Assembly: GCF_040183065.1 (NCBI RefSeq)
Contig: NC_091132.1
Location: 157,330,102-157,394,101 of the forward strand
Direction of reading: 5' to 3'
Source: Periplaneta americana
Lineage: Eukaryota > Arthropoda > Insecta > Blattodea > Blattidae
DNA: 64,000 bases
Shown: positions 35,896 to 48,120 of the stretch, piece after piece
Layout of the letters: the number at the start of each line of letters is the position of its first letter
Position numbering within the stretch: position 1 is the stretch's first letter
Notes under the pieces: generated by a model
Told to the model about the DNA's origin: nothing
What the model saw: only the letters and a program-made list of their open reading frames with translations
Databases searched by the model: none
Program-made: the position numbers and the translations under genes

Positions 35896-37700
35896 ATGGT
35901 TCCCAACTGGTGTGTCGCGCAGCCCCAGGGAGTGTGTCGCGAAATTTTGGAATTGAAGAATAAATTTTATGCTATCCAGAATGTCTCATCACAACGCATG
36001 TTTTTATTTACAGCGATGTCTTTGATATAGTACATTTTATTTTGAGACAGACTTTACCAATGACACGTGAACATCTGTAGCAATGCTCAGTTTAATTTTT
36101 CTGCCTAGCGATAATTCGAATGACAGTGAACACTGCAACAATGCTTAGTAATTCGTTTACTCTTCCCACTTAGTAAAAAATAGAGTTTAGAATCGTCAGT
36201 TTCAGTGAAGACGTGTGTGGGTGATAGTGCCACTATTTTATCAAAAGTGCTTTATTTGGATTTTATCATGGACAAGTTTTTAATTCGACAAAATTAATCT
36301 CAATTAAGTTCTGGGTTTATGTGACAGCAGTGCTAATTCAAATAATATGATCGAACATTCCCTTCGGGTTTCACAAAAATGCACTGCGTTTCGTAAATAT
36401 AGTGATGTATCCTTGCAATACCTAGCGGAGTGGTAGAGGGCTGGCCTCGCATTCGGGAGGTCGGGGGTTCAATCCCAGGGGCCTGCAATCCTAACTGAGG
36501 ATTTTCATGGTTTGTGCATATTTTTAAGATTGTGTTAAATTACATCCAAAGTTTGTGTACTTTTGTAAAACAAAAACAGAAAGACTTTGAATCCTCCAAA
36601 TTCGTTTCTATTATCCTTTTTGTTGTTTATAATGACAATTGTTCTTTTAATAATCCTATCAGCCTTTGGTAGACTACACGTTCTTTCCTGTAGTTGATTT
36701 GACATACTGGAAAGTTCTTGTAAAAATCACTAAAAGAAGAGTTGGATCAAGAAGAAATTCCTGTGATGTTAGCTAGTTCAATAGTTTCGTGAACCATGAC
36801 TTTTCTTGTCTCTTTTCTGCCTCTACTATTTTTTCAAAATGCGTTGCAGTAGCACTGTGAGAGTTCTGCACAGACGAAGTTGTTCTAGAGCTACTGCAAA
36901 CCAAACGAATATAAAATATATACTGATTTCTTTAAACTGCATTCCTAGTTCAGTGGCTACACTTTCAAGTCCCCTTATGTTTTTGGTGATTGGCAACTAA
37001 TACTGTGTAATGAAATTTATCCTTGTAAGCATCGAAGAGAAAGATGGAATTTTTGTCACAGACTCTGCCACTAATTGCAAGCTCAAGTCTATGGTTAAGG
37101 TAGTGCCATAAAATAATGTTTGGAAATTGTTCCTTTAACAAAGTACCCACTTCAGATTTCACTCCAAGCTTTATATCTGTCCTGTCACTAACAAAGCACA
37201 CTAATTACTTTTTAACAAATCCTTCATCTAAACGGAAAGAAGCTAAGTAATTCAAAAAAGCTTCCTTTATTGTCGTAGTTTTTTTATTTTCTAGCTCACT
37301 TAATTCCATAAAAATAATAAATGCTTCACCATCTAAGACAGTTCTTATTTACGTGACCGAATTGTCTTTTTACTTAAGGAAGTGCATTTGTCAGGTAAAA
37401 TTTCCAGATTTTTACTCTCTTCCACCAGATTTTTCCCTAGACATTTTCTGAATTCACAGCCTACGTGCTCTATTATGAGGATGGTCACAGTAAGGACAAT
37501 TTTCTTCGACTAAATAGTAGAAAATATTTAAAAATGCTAATTTTTTTTTCGAAATAAAAAAATTTAAGGGTTCGCAAAAGGTTGCTTAATGGTGCCAGAA
37601 TTTGGGACAAAAAATGATAACCTCCTAGAACAACTTTTAACCAAGCTGTAGAGCAGTTCTTTTCCATTGTCTTATTTTTCCCTAACATAAGCATGTCTGC
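35896..37700 (-). mobile_element. Decayed hAT transposon, KIAA1586-like transposase, opposite strand
   Basis: A minus-strand frame at 36965-37201 reads VKSEVGTLLKEQFPNIILWH, then YLNHRLELAISG, a conserved block of KIAA1586-like hAT transposases. It continues in damaged frames to SVQNSHSATATHFEK (about 36830). The right-hand flank starts at 35896 with 'agcatggttcccaactggtg', similar to hAT ends. Many breaks. A tRNA-like insertion lies at 36418-36500. Confidence 0.6.
36418..36560 (+). mobile_element. tRNA-like SINE piece
   Basis: A short tRNA-like head ('gagtggtagagggctggcct', box B 'gggggttcaatccca') with no matching acceptor stem is followed by unrelated tail sequence. Box A and box B are present, but it is a fragment and not a functional tRNA gene. 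Confidence 0.55.
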
Positions 37701-39300
37701 AGATCTTCACTTGATGCAGATTGCTATGATTTGTTATTGCTGACAGATAAAAGAAAAGGATTATATTTTTAAGTTCCAAGAGATAGCAGGAATGCAAAAC
37801 AAGACGAACAAATGTTACAGGAGGCAACAACATTTTCATTTTGCTCTCCATGAAAGATAATCTGTCTTCTTCTCACAGCCCTGGAGTTGCTTTCTTGTAT
37901 CCAGTGTGGACCTGATAAAAACATCTCTCTTTTTCACCATAAATAGTAGCTCAAACATCGCAGACTAGCTTATAGGCCTACACACTTTCAATCGATTGTG
38001 TGTGTCATATGAAAGGAGGAATGTTTCTCTCAGGAAATTCTTAAATAGCGGATGTTCTGGTATAATGAATTTCATAAGAAGGGAAAGACAAAATGAGTTC
38101 TTATTGCTCATTCGGTATTCAAATTTATTAAACATTACTATAAACTCAGTTGTTTTCTTATATGTATTATTATTTTATTCTATCTGCATTTCACTCTATT
38201 TATTTACCTATCCGTATTAACTGTATTAATTTAGCCTGCCTCTTCAATAAATAAACTGCACAACTACATTTCATTTGTTTTAAATATGTTTTCACGTCTG
38301 TTGCTGGGGGTGCTTCAGTAGTGCTTGGCCTTTTATTCTGAATGGCATCTCAAATAAATTTCTAATATTTATCCAATACAATTCAGAAACAGATGTTTGC
38401 TTAAAGGTATCCTATGCAAATTGATGTGAAAACTGTAATCGTTGGTTACATTATTTTGTTTTTCAAACAATTTTCCTTTCTAGGTCTGATGCTTTTACTT
38501 TTGCGCTGGTGACATATTTTACAATAAATGCAACTGTTGTCACCAATACTATGCAGCCACTATTCTGAAAAATGATGTTTTTCTAATATTTTTCAGAACT
38601 AGAATGCATTCTACTAAGTGGTTCCATTTTCCTAGCATGTATTTCCTTTTCACTAACATTAACGTTTCATTACCAAGTATTTAGAAGAAGTGTTCAATCT
38701 ATAAGCAATGCTTTTGCCCAAGGACGATGTGAAGTATACTCGATTCATCATTTCCATCGATAGTAGAAAAATGTTCAACTTCATCTTTCGAGGGAGATGT
38801 GTACATTATAGTTAGGGGGAGCTAAATTCCCTGAGTACATTACGAATTTGGACGAGATTAGAAACTCCTACTGTGACAGAACTAATACAGATATTAAAAT
38901 AAACAAAACTGCACTTAAAGTTGGTTACCAGACTTTAATATTTTCCTGGGGACAGTTCCCAATTTTTTCTTTTGTTCCTGGACGAAATTCTTCTCCAGAA
39001 TATATCTGGATTTAATAATTTGACCTCGACTATCCTCAGATTTTCACTATTATTTATTAATATGGTTTAATGATCTCTGCACGTTGTTGTGGATGTATTT
39101 TTGATAATGCAACTTTGCTGTTTTTTTTTTTTTTCATTATGACATAATGAAAGCTGAAGGTCATAACATAACTGCAGTCGAGTCTTCCACTTCATTATCA
39201 AGGTTAACAGAAAAACTGAACTATGGGAAAGAAGAGACATTTATTTTACGATCAATTAAGCCACTCTCCAGCTCCTAATCCAACACAAAATTCTTAATCT
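37701..39300. other. Unassigned sequence, no gene recognised
   Basis: No domain-bearing frame. Some plus-strand open frames (for example 37996-38220) are hydrophobic by chance of T-rich composition. Confidence 0.35.
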
Positions 39301-39539
39301 CTCTTGTGAATTTTATAAAATCTTGTGCCTGGGTTATTCATTCACAAGAAGAAATATCTACAGAATGTTGCTGAGATCTCCTCCTCAAAAAGAAGAATTT
39401 AAAGAGACAGTCCATTGTTTTCCTTCATAAATATGTAAATGGACTTGACCTAGTTGAAGATAATTTATTTGATGAAATTTCTTGTTTGAAGAAATATGCG
39501 AATTCAGACAAAACACCGAAGTTGAAAATCGTACTCTTT

Positions 39540-39855
39540 ACACTAAATGATGCAAAATTTTTAAATTTTTCTCTGAGAAAATCATTCTCTGAACTCCAGA
39601 AGTGAACTATATAATATGTGCCTTCCTAGAGTTAATATTTCTTTGTCACTATTGGTAGCTTTCTCTTTAATGAACATAATGTGGACTTCCCAAAAATACA
39701 GAATGAGTTTAGAAACTGCACGAGATACGCTTGCTATCTTACCAACTTCAACATGATCTGTCAGAAATTCGCTGCAAAACTAGGATCCAGAGAACACCTG
39801 CTCAAGAAAATTCACTTTTGTGAAAAATGCCAGTTCTTTCAGTAGTAGGTAAGTA
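39540..39855 (+). pseudogene. Unrecognised coding-like segment, duplicate 1
   Basis: The plus-strand frame NEHNVDFPKIQNEF...TNFNMICQKFAAKL, then GSREHLLKKIHFCEK, aligns well at nucleotide and protein level with 41320-41590. Conservation of the frame between two diverged copies suggests a former coding sequence, perhaps from a transposon. I do not recognise the family. Confidence 0.4.
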
Positions 39856-40014
39856 GAATGAATATTTTTACTGTTTATGCCTAAATAGTATTAGAATTTT
39901 TAATCTTCAGATGTGAAAAAAAACAGTGTAAGTGACTGGTAAATTAACAAATGTTAAAACAGTGTCCCTTTTTTTTTTTCATTCATCGAAATCTGTTTCC
40001 GGAAATTGTAAAAA

Positions 40015-40044
40015 AAGAAGAAGAAGAAGAAGAAGAAGAAGAAA
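40015..40044. repeat. (GAA)n microsatellite
   Basis: About ten GAA repeats. Confidence 0.9.
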
Positions 40045-40659
40045 TTTGGTAACCTTAGTTTAACTCAGAGTGGGGCCTAGTAGAAATTTCAACTCTCGAA
40101 AGACAATTCTTGGATCACATTTTTCATGGGATAATTCTGTTCCTTACAGAATAACTAATTAACTTACTACTGGTGCAGGAATTATCTGAGAAGGGATACT
40201 TCAATTTCCAGTCACCAATTGCGGAATTCTCCTCAGCCTCACAAACTCAAATATTATTTCACTATTGATCACAAATTTCAACATTACATAATGGTCACAA
40301 CGAAGTAATCTTTATCTGTTTTAGATGAATTTTTGTACTATTTCTGAACTCATAATCTCAGCAGCTATTCATCTGGCAATTTAATTAATGTGACTATGCT
40401 GATAACAATGTTAATAGTAATTTACGCAGGTCTTGAACCATAAGTTTTGCCAGGCAAAAGTATAGTTTAAACAGACACACCATTTCATATTTATGCATTT
40501 TATCATTGTAATAGCACAGTCATGACGGGTTAGATGTAATCCTCTTTATAACCAGCTGTCACCATTTACTTAATTATCATAATTAACAAAGAATATGACA
40601 ACACGTAAAAATGTTCCATTTAATATGCTATTGGTTTAAAATTAAAAGTATTAATTCTT

Positions 40660-40800
40660 TATTTGCGGGAAAGGAACTGTCCACCTTTCTCCATTATCTT
40701 CTGTGCTAGTTGTCTTATGAGTGCCTGGTGTCACTTATGAGGTTCAAACCTATCTTTGGATAGTTGACTAAACAACAATATTTTTTTATTTTTCATTCAA
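40660..40800 (-). repeat. Dispersed repeat related to 61200-61330
   Basis: The minus strand reads 'ttgttgtttagtcaactatc' then 'gtttgaacctcataagtgac', matching 61205-61260 on the plus strand. A tail of the same family may lie near 50330-50400 ('aggatggccagttcctttcc'). Family unknown. Confidence 0.6.
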
Positions 40801-40935
40801 TTAACTATTATTTTCCTGTCTGATCTATTTGTCAAGTGATGGTGCATTTCATGCATACTGCTATCCAAACAATCCTTCAACACCACATAATAAAACAGTC
40901 AGCACAAGAAGAAAAGAAAATATTTAAACAATTAA

Positions 40936-41272
40936 CATCTTTGAATAATTTCAAGGGAAAAATTGTTCCGGTGCCGGATATCGATCCCGAGACCTCTGGT
41001 TGAACGTACCAGCGCTCTGCCAACTGAGCTACCTGGGAACTCCACCCGACACCGTCTCAACTTTTCCTTTTATATCCACACAACTCGTGTGGGCTGACGA
41101 AACGCCAGAGACCCACATCGAGTGCACACAAAATCTGTGTGACTTGAAATTGTGGTTTTCTATTAACGTACACAGTGACGTATATACCGGCCCTGGAAAA
41201 ATTTTTCCCTTGAAATTATTCAAATCTGCTTAACAGGAAGCTTTACCTGAAAGATTAGATTTGCATAATATA
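40936..41272. mobile_element. tRNA-derived fold-back SINE, intact-head form
   Basis: The left part is a minus-strand tRNA head: inverse of 'caggtagctcagttggcaga' and 'ggtctcgggatcgatatcc', flanked by 'gaataatttcaagggaaaaa'. The right end is the same terminal sequence in plus orientation ('tttttcccttgaaattattc') plus a tail 'acaggaagctttacctgaaa'. The termini therefore form an inverted repeat with about 230 bp between them. It is the longer relative of the palindrome at 59690-59854. The target duplication is not clear here. Confidence 0.65.
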
Positions 41273-41319
41273 TACATATGGTACTCCTTGCCGAAAATGA
41301 AATATATTTAATTTTTTTT

Positions 41320-41590
41320 TTTCTTTGAGAAAATCATTCCGTGAACTCCAGAAGTGAACTAGCCATGTGTTTTCTTGGAATTAATGCTTCATTGTTTCCA
41401 GTGATTAGTTTTTCTTCAATAAACATGATGTGGACTTCCAAAAAATCAACAATGAGTTAGAAAATGTTCGAGCCATAATTGATATCTTAACCGACTTCAA
41501 CATGACCTGTCAGGAATTCACTGAAAAATTGCAATCCAGAGAACACCTGCTGAAAAAAATTCACTTTCCTGAAAAATAGTTGTCTGCTGT
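41320..41590 (+). pseudogene. Unrecognised coding-like segment, duplicate 2
   Basis: The frame NKHDVDFQKINNELENVRAI, then TDFNMTCQEFTEKL and QSREHLLKKIHFPEK, matches the segment at 39540-39855. This copy has fewer odd substitutions in the first half. It lies directly before the segmental duplication that carries the repeated exon. Confidence 0.4.
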
Positions 41591-42037
41591 AGGTAAAGTT
41601 ACAAAATATCTTTTCTATTCTGGCAGAATAATGTCCTACGAAAGACATATTCCAGACATGTAAATACTTAAAAACAATGGGTGGAAAAACAAATAAATAT
41701 ATGTAATAATATTTCTGTATACGTACATCTAAAGCAAAATCAATTATTTTAAAACCGTAAAAATATCGAGAATTTTAGAGAAACACACAGAGAAAACAAA
41801 AAGAATCCATATTAAGTACAACACATTATCAAATTAATAATACATCATCGGAATGTGTAGCTACGGCAACCATTAAGAGTGAGTATAACGAGCAATCTCG
41901 TTTTCAAATTAAAAAGAAACGAGATAACAGACTGAAAGGCACTACAAGTACTGTTGTAAAGACGCAGTATCCGTTACAATCAAAATACAAGATAAACACT
42001 TGCAGAACACACACTGCATTCTTTGTGCTGAACTCAC

Positions 42038-42175
42038 CTCAGGTTCACGTTTCACCACAGGGAACGAAATTGGTTCCGGGTTTCCCTCAAATTTTATCTC
42101 AGATGTGAGATCTTGGTTGTGGTCCACGTATTCCTCCTTTATACCAGCCACAAGCTGATACAAAACATTCCGTTC
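42038..42175 (-). CDS. 138-bp phase-0 exon, copy 2
   Basis: Acceptor 'tactgcag' and donor CCTGAG|GTGAGT bound 46 codons: ERNVLYQLVAGIKEEYVDHN, QDLTSEIKFEGNPEPISFPV and VKREPE. The frame is fully open and splice sites are intact, with I/V-K-x-E motifs retained. It is paralogous to 26394-26531. It may serve as an additional cassette exon of the zinc-finger transcript or belong to a duplicated neighbour whose finger exon is not in this window's expected place. Confidence 0.7.
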
Positions 42176-42294
42176 CTGCAGTACAACGAGACGTCTTAAA
42201 TGAGCAATTTATTACTGGACGTTCGAAGAAGACTTCTAATGTTACAAGTTACTCTCAATATGTCCGTATGCCACAGCCTGATCTCAACCCACAG

Positions 42295-42928
42295 CAGAGG
42301 TCTGCATCGGACGTTTTCGCTCGAGCGCCATGTAGTTCATAGCATAATCCGATAGACAGCACACATGCATGATGGGTAAAATTGTCGCGAGCGATAAATC
42401 CTCGAACGGTATAAGCCGAGCATTAGACATTCGTTCTTGTTATAGTGATGAACTGTGTAGTAACATCATAGATGTTTATCACTTCAAAACTTTGCAGTGT
42501 TTAACTAATCTCTCCATAGTACAACTACAAAACTTGCTTTAAAATGTAATATAAATGTTGCAGGTAAATGTTTGTTTTTTCCAACAGAAGTGACTTTGTT
42601 TTTGCCACATCTGATACAATTGATTATGATACTTAATCACTCGTTTAAAGTTTGTGTGACTGCAACCTATGTATATTTTTGTGTGGCTTTACTTTGTTTA
42701 TAGTGTTTTTTTCTCTCTCTCTTTATTTTTTGTGTATCTTTATTTTGTATATAGTGTTTTTTTCCTCTGTTTTTTTATATTATTGTATTTGTATTCCTGG
42801 TGTTGTGGAAGAGAAGGCCTGATGGCCTTAACTACACCAGAATAAATAAATAGATGTTATTGGATGAAAATGTAATTATTATAAACGGAGAACACAATCA
42901 CGATAATGCAAGAACCGTATCAAGTTTT

Positions 42929-42986
<58 letters not shown>

Positions 42987-43534
42987 TAATAATAATCTCA
43001 ATAATTAGTGTATCAATCTTTGCGTCTGTAACAGTTGAGCAGCATGATTATTCGTTTCATTATATTTTCTGTGACGTTATCTCTGTACTAATATTGTTAT
43101 TAATCTACTGCTATATCAATAATATTTTGTAAAACGTTTCTACATTGTCGCAGTATATAGGCGGAACACTATGTATGGAACCATCATATTATACATGTGG
43201 TAAATCAAATATTGAATAATTATTAATTAGCAATACTAACAGTATATCGAAGTGTTTCATACTATTTTATTTATAACTTCATGTTACTGTTTTGGTACGT
43301 TCCATTAAACGTTTGTCATAAACGCAGAAAATAAAGCCTTATTTTTACCGTGTGAGCAAAAAACATATGTGTATCTTATCTGTCGCCTTCCATACAAGAT
43401 AAGACATGTCGGTGAGATGACCTTGTACTGTGCTTCTATTTATTACAAGTGTATCACGACCGATCGTATCTCACTCGAGGATGCGACATTCGACCGAGTT
43501 CAAGCGAGCGATTTAACTGCAATGCAGCACTCTG
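42295..43534. mobile_element. hAT-type non-autonomous element, 1240 bp
   Basis: The ends are CAGAGGTCTGCAT and the inverse of CAGAGTGCTGCAT. The 8-bp duplication is 'acccacag' at 42287-42294 and 'acccacaa' at 43535-43542. Inside lie a LINE/SINE-like tail (42700-42855, ending in aataaataaata) and an (AAT)n array (42930-42994). There is no transposase. The interrupted sequence continues in the segmental duplication. Confidence 0.75.
42930..42994. repeat. (AAT)n microsatellite
   Basis: About 64 bp of AAT repeat with one AAA interruption. Confidence 0.95.
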
Positions 43535-43884
43535 ACCCACAACATATGCTTTACATTATGATGAATAAAGCCCTGATTCATATGCAAGTGCATATTTTCA
43601 TATTGTTATATCGGTACATGTTATAAATGTCCGTGATCATGAATACGAAAAGTTAACTGTTATGTTAGGAGGTAAAACCATTCCGGAAGTTAACAAATGC
43701 AAATACCTACGAATAACATTTAGCAGCGATTTCGGCTAGGGGAACACGTTACTGACACAGTGGGAAAAGCATGGAGAGCGTTACACTTTGTGATGAGGGT
43801 ACTAAGAGATTGCATATAAATCACTAGTGCGTCCAGTAATGGAATATGGTGCTGCATGTTGGGATGCTTAGAGATTAGATCATA

Positions 43885-44043
43885 TATATATATTTTTTTT
43901 TAACGGCCAGAAGCCATTTTCCTAGATTGCTGTTTTGCAGGTTTCTTTTTCCTAAACTAACACAAACACAACACCCATGTCCGAGGCGGGACTCGAACCC
44001 ACATTGCGTGCCTCTACGGCTTACACCACCCAGGTCGGCAAGT
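43885..44043 (-). mobile_element. tRNA-derived SINE, family 3
   Basis: The minus strand starts 'cttgccgacctgggtggtgt' with box B 'gggttcgagtcccgcc', and a tail ending in A-rich sequence then 'tatatatat'. It splits the LINE at 43645-44965. Confidence 0.65.
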
Positions 44044-44781
44044 TAAGACACTGGAAAAGATTAAAAAACGGGCTCTCAAGCTTTGTCGTAATAATTCACC
44101 ATTAAAATGGGGCACACTCACGGACCAGAGAACGCGAATTCGATTATGCGCAATGTTCAAAACATACAGAGGTGAGCCTGCCTGAAGAGAAATAAAAAAT
44201 ACGTTGCAGCCTCCAAATTACTCTTCAAGGAACGACAACTCATATAAATTAATTGAGGGAAAGAAGACAGAGGACGGACATTGGAAAGTTTTCTTTCCTC
44301 AACCGTACTATCAGGGACTGGAATGCTTAACTGCACACTTACTAAAGGCTTTACCAATAACCAAATATGTATTTAAATAAAAATAGACCTAAGGACTTTA
44401 CTTATAGACGGTATTATATTATACACACTATTTAAAGGGTGTGATTGATATTTTGTTATTGAAGTATTGTATCAGTGAAGAAGTATGTTGTGTAAGTGAA
44501 GTGTGTTGTGTAAGTGAAGTGTGTTTCTGTCAGTAAAGCCTTATAAATTACAGTGGCAATGCAAAGTATTTGAACAGTGAAATGTTTTTGAAGTGTTAGT
44601 GAAATCAGGATAGAATCAGTGAAATATGCAGTGAGTGAGTTGTCAACGAAATGAATGCTACTTGTGCAGGTATGAACATATACTCGTGGGTTTTAGTTCG
44701 AACTTAGGTTTAAGTTACAAATTAAACTTACTTCAAATGTTATTTTAAGTGATTGTGCTTCATTTAATTTAGAATGCTGCC

Positions 44782-44784
<3 letters not shown>

Positions 44785-44825
<41 letters not shown>
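44785..44825. repeat. (ATT)n microsatellite
   Basis: About 40 bp of ATT repeat within the LINE 3' UTR. Confidence 0.95.
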
Positions 44826-45009
44826 GTAGTAGTAGTAATTTATATTTAATTGCATTTTTTATGAATTGTGTTTATTGTTGTCATTATTGAGTGTAATTAG
44901 TTACCACCGGGTATATACTCATTTGCAGCGTGAATAAATAGATACATTCACACATACATACATATGTTTTACATATTTCGGCCATTTCTGCATTTAATAT
45001 ACCGTAAAC

Positions 45010-48000
45010 TGCAGGAATACTGAAAAAACGAGGGTTACCACATAAACACAGCTTCTTTCCAATTTTGTGTTGGAACTCCCGACATTCTGTGTAGAAAGAA
45101 CACAGCTTTGTTGCGGTTAGAAGCTGGCACTAGTAGGCAGTACTTGTGTTACCTCCAAGTGAATACACCAGCAGTGTTATAGAGAGAACAGTTTACCTCA
45201 ATCTGATAACAGAAATCACCTGAGCAGGAGGTAAGTTATTTTCGCACTGAATATAAAGTTTATTTAATACATTCAAACAGCACATTGCTTTTTCTATATC
45301 ATTTTAAATATTTAAAGCAGCTTTGTTTTAATTTCGCTCACAGGATTTAATACCGAACAATGCAATAAATTGAGAAGAAGGAAAGGGGTTCCGTGTAAAG
45401 AAAGATATATGAACTAGAAGCCATGAAAAAGGCAGTTTCAGATGTTACAAGACTTAAACTAACGTACACACAAGCTGGAGAAATGTATGATGTGCCGAAA
45501 TCTATGCTACGTGCAACTGTGAGTAGAAAATGGGAAACTCAGAACGTTGGGTGATCAACAGTATTAAATGCAGATGAAGAGAAGAAGCTGATTGAAGAAA
45601 TTGTAACTTTTGGCGAATGGAGGTTTCCACTACAGCAATATGATATGAGGTTAGTGGTTAAAGCATTTTTAGGTAAGCAGAATAGACAGGAAAAAGATTC
45701 ACAAACAATAAGCCAAGGCCTGGATATGTGACATCTCTTCTAAAAAGACACCCCGATGTCAGTGTCCATACATCCAAAAATATAAAGGCAGTTAGAGCAG
45801 AAATACCTGAAGAAGTAATAAATAAATAATTTGATCAATTAGATATCACGCTATGCGAAGACATGGATACGTTACATCTCTTCTAAGAAGACACTCCGAT
45901 GTTAGTGTCCATACAGCCAAAAATATAAAGGCAGTTAGGGCAGAAATATCTGAAGAAGTAATAAATAGATATTTTGATCAATTAGGTATACACTATGCCA
46001 GGACACCCCGATCTGAAGAAGTAATTAATAAATACTTTGATCAATTAGATAACACACTTCAAGATGTTTTCCACACAATCTGATCAAATCCTCGAAAAAA
46101 GACTGTAACATCAAATTAATGAAACTGTGACTTCGGTGGAAAAGTAATTTCGAACCTCTCATTTATATCAATAAATGCTTGCATTCAATGGCTGAATAAA
46201 TTTGTATCCTTGATTAATCAAATGGTTCTAGTCGTAAATACAGGCATAACGAAAGGTGTCCTTTAAATTATTTTCCATTATCCATTACAGATTTGTTGGT
46301 TACACCCTTATTCGAGGGAGGTCTTCAATTATGATGAAACCGGCTTCAGTGATGATCCTGGCAATGCTAGTGTAATAGTTAAAAGGGGCTGTAAGCATTT
46401 AAATAGGATATTAGACACGTCAAAATCAAGTACTACTGCTACGATGGCTGTCACAGGTGACAGAAATATGTTACCAACATATGTTGTGTACAAAGCGAAG
46501 AATGTGTATTCCACCTGGATTGAGAATGGTCCACGAGGACCTTGTTACAACCGCAGTGAATCAGGGTGGTTTGATATGAAACTGTTTGAAGAATGGTTCA
46601 TCTCCATATGTGTGCCTTACCTGAGAAAATTACAAAACCAAAGGTGTTTCAAGGTGTCAATTTGTGTAGCCACTTATCTGTAAATGTAATATGGTTGTGC
46701 CAGGAAAATAACATTAGATACATGTTCCTTCCTCCAAATTCAACACATATGCTTCAGCCATTAGACGTAACTTTTTCCAGACCAACAAAGAGAGTTAATA
46801 TTTGAAGAGAAAATGCGCTCTGGCGCCGGGGATCGAACCCGGGTCCTTGGTTCTGCGTACCAAGCGCTTTGACCACTGAGCTGCGCCGAATTCAATCCAT
46901 AGCACCTGATCGAATTCTCCTCCTTCAGTGTTTCTGTGTAACAAATTAGTAAATCTATAATATTCTCATAGCTAGCACTGCATACTTCTGTACAGATTAC
47001 TGTGCACTTAACTGCGGAATCCCGGCCAAATAAGTCACTCAGCTGAGTGTGCTCCTAGTATAATGCCAGTTGACATTGGACATATACGTCAACGTATATG
47101 CCTAACTTGGAGTCAGGCCAAAAAGGGAAACATTTAAGGAGGAGAAGTCGATCCGGTGCAGTGGATTGAATTCGGCGTAGCTCAGTGGTCAGAGCGCTTG
47201 GTACGTAGAACCAAGGACTCGGATTCGATCCCCGGCGCTGGAGCGAATTTTCCTCCACAAATATTAATTGTAAATATTGCAGATATTAATCTGTATGACA
47301 AATTAATAAATCTATAATATTCAATAAAGAGAGACTGGTGTACATCCTCTCTGAATGGAAGAAATTGTATAGGGGAGTTCTGCCAAAATAAGAATTTCCT
47401 AATCTTCTGAAACAATCTCTTGAGAAAATTTCTGGAAATACAGTTATTAAGAACATATGTTGTGGATTCAAGGCTTGTGAACTCTTGGACAGACAACGAG
47501 TTTTAAAGAAGTACCAACTGCAGGAAAGAAAGCAAAAGACCAATCAGAGAAGTTATGGACGTAATTCCTGGTTGCAAACTATCTTCATAAGTGAAGACAC
47601 AAAAGACAGCCACCTCAAAATGCAAAAGAGGGAAAAGAGCGAACATTCTTCCAGGAAAGTCAGTCTGTTTGGAAACTAAACTTGTACGAGAAAGATATTT
47701 CTTTGTATAGAAAATGGATAAATATGTTGGTGTAATTCTTCATTTTTCATTATAATATGCATTGTTTGCATTAAATTGCAAATGCATACAAATCATATGT
47801 TTCAATCCTTCAAATTTTGTTTTATTTACCTTATAACGTTTATTTACATCCTTGCTCAAACGAAGAGGCTATCTAATAATTAATTGATGAATGCGCATTC
47901 TGTATTACAACATTATCCTATCTTTGACAGTGAAATAATTGGGTTTGTTCGGTATTAAAACCTAACAGCCTGTTCAGAATTAGAATAATGAGACAAACAA

Positions 48001-48120
48001 TTTTGATATTAAACACTGTTGACTAAACCCATGGTGTGGAGTAAGAGAAGGCATCGTAAGCATTTTAAAATATTTTTTGTACTTTTTCCAAAGGGGAAAT
48101 AATATTTTATTGATTTATAC
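45010..48120 (+). mobile_element. Pogo/Tigger-like DNA transposon relic
   Basis: Plus-strand pieces include an N-terminal helix-turn-helix (DVTRLKLTYTQAGEMYDVPK, then SMLRATVSRKW) near 45430, and the DDE_1 part: FNYDETGFSDDPG (first Asp, 46330), VKRGCK, TTATMAVTGDRNMLPTYVVY, then FLPPNSTHMLQPLDV near 46730. The second Asp motif is degenerate (GVNLCSHLS). The C-terminal part (WKKLYRGVLPK) resumes after a 531-bp tRNA-bearing insertion at 46795-47325. Frames are broken and a tandem duplication lies at 45720-46050. Confidence 0.75.
46795..47325. mobile_element. tRNA-flanked palindromic element, family B, copy 1 (531 bp)
   Basis: The left end has a minus-strand tRNA-like head (inverse of 'gcagctcagtggtcaaagcg' and 'gggttcgatccccggcgcca'), and the right end has the same head in plus orientation at 47171-47245 ('gcgtagctcagtggtcagag', 'cggattcgatccccggcg'), followed by a roughly 75-bp tail. 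The duplication 'aaagagag' lies at 46787-46794 and 47326-47333 in the pogo transposase. The middle contains 'cccggccaaataagtcactc' and 'ttgacattggacatatacgt', shared with the copy at 49270. Confidence 0.7.

Larger units (their letters stand above)
43645..44965 (+). mobile_element. 5'-truncated LINE, RT thumb/C-terminal region
   Basis: Plus-strand pieces read GGKTIPEVNKCKYL, SLVRPVMEYGAACWD, then (after a SINE) KTLEKIKKRALKLC and LTDQRTRIRL, typical of the region after the RT palm of insect LINEs. The 3' UTR ends 'accgggtatatactcatttg' with an (ACAT)-like tail at 44940-44965. It is broken by stops and by a tRNA-derived insertion at about 43885-44040. Confidence 0.65.

Noticed and set aside
47171-47245. 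tRNA gene on the plus strand
   Set aside because: Box A and box B are present, but the same head occurs inverted 350 bp away and again at 49893, always joined to the same tail. It belongs to a repeat family.
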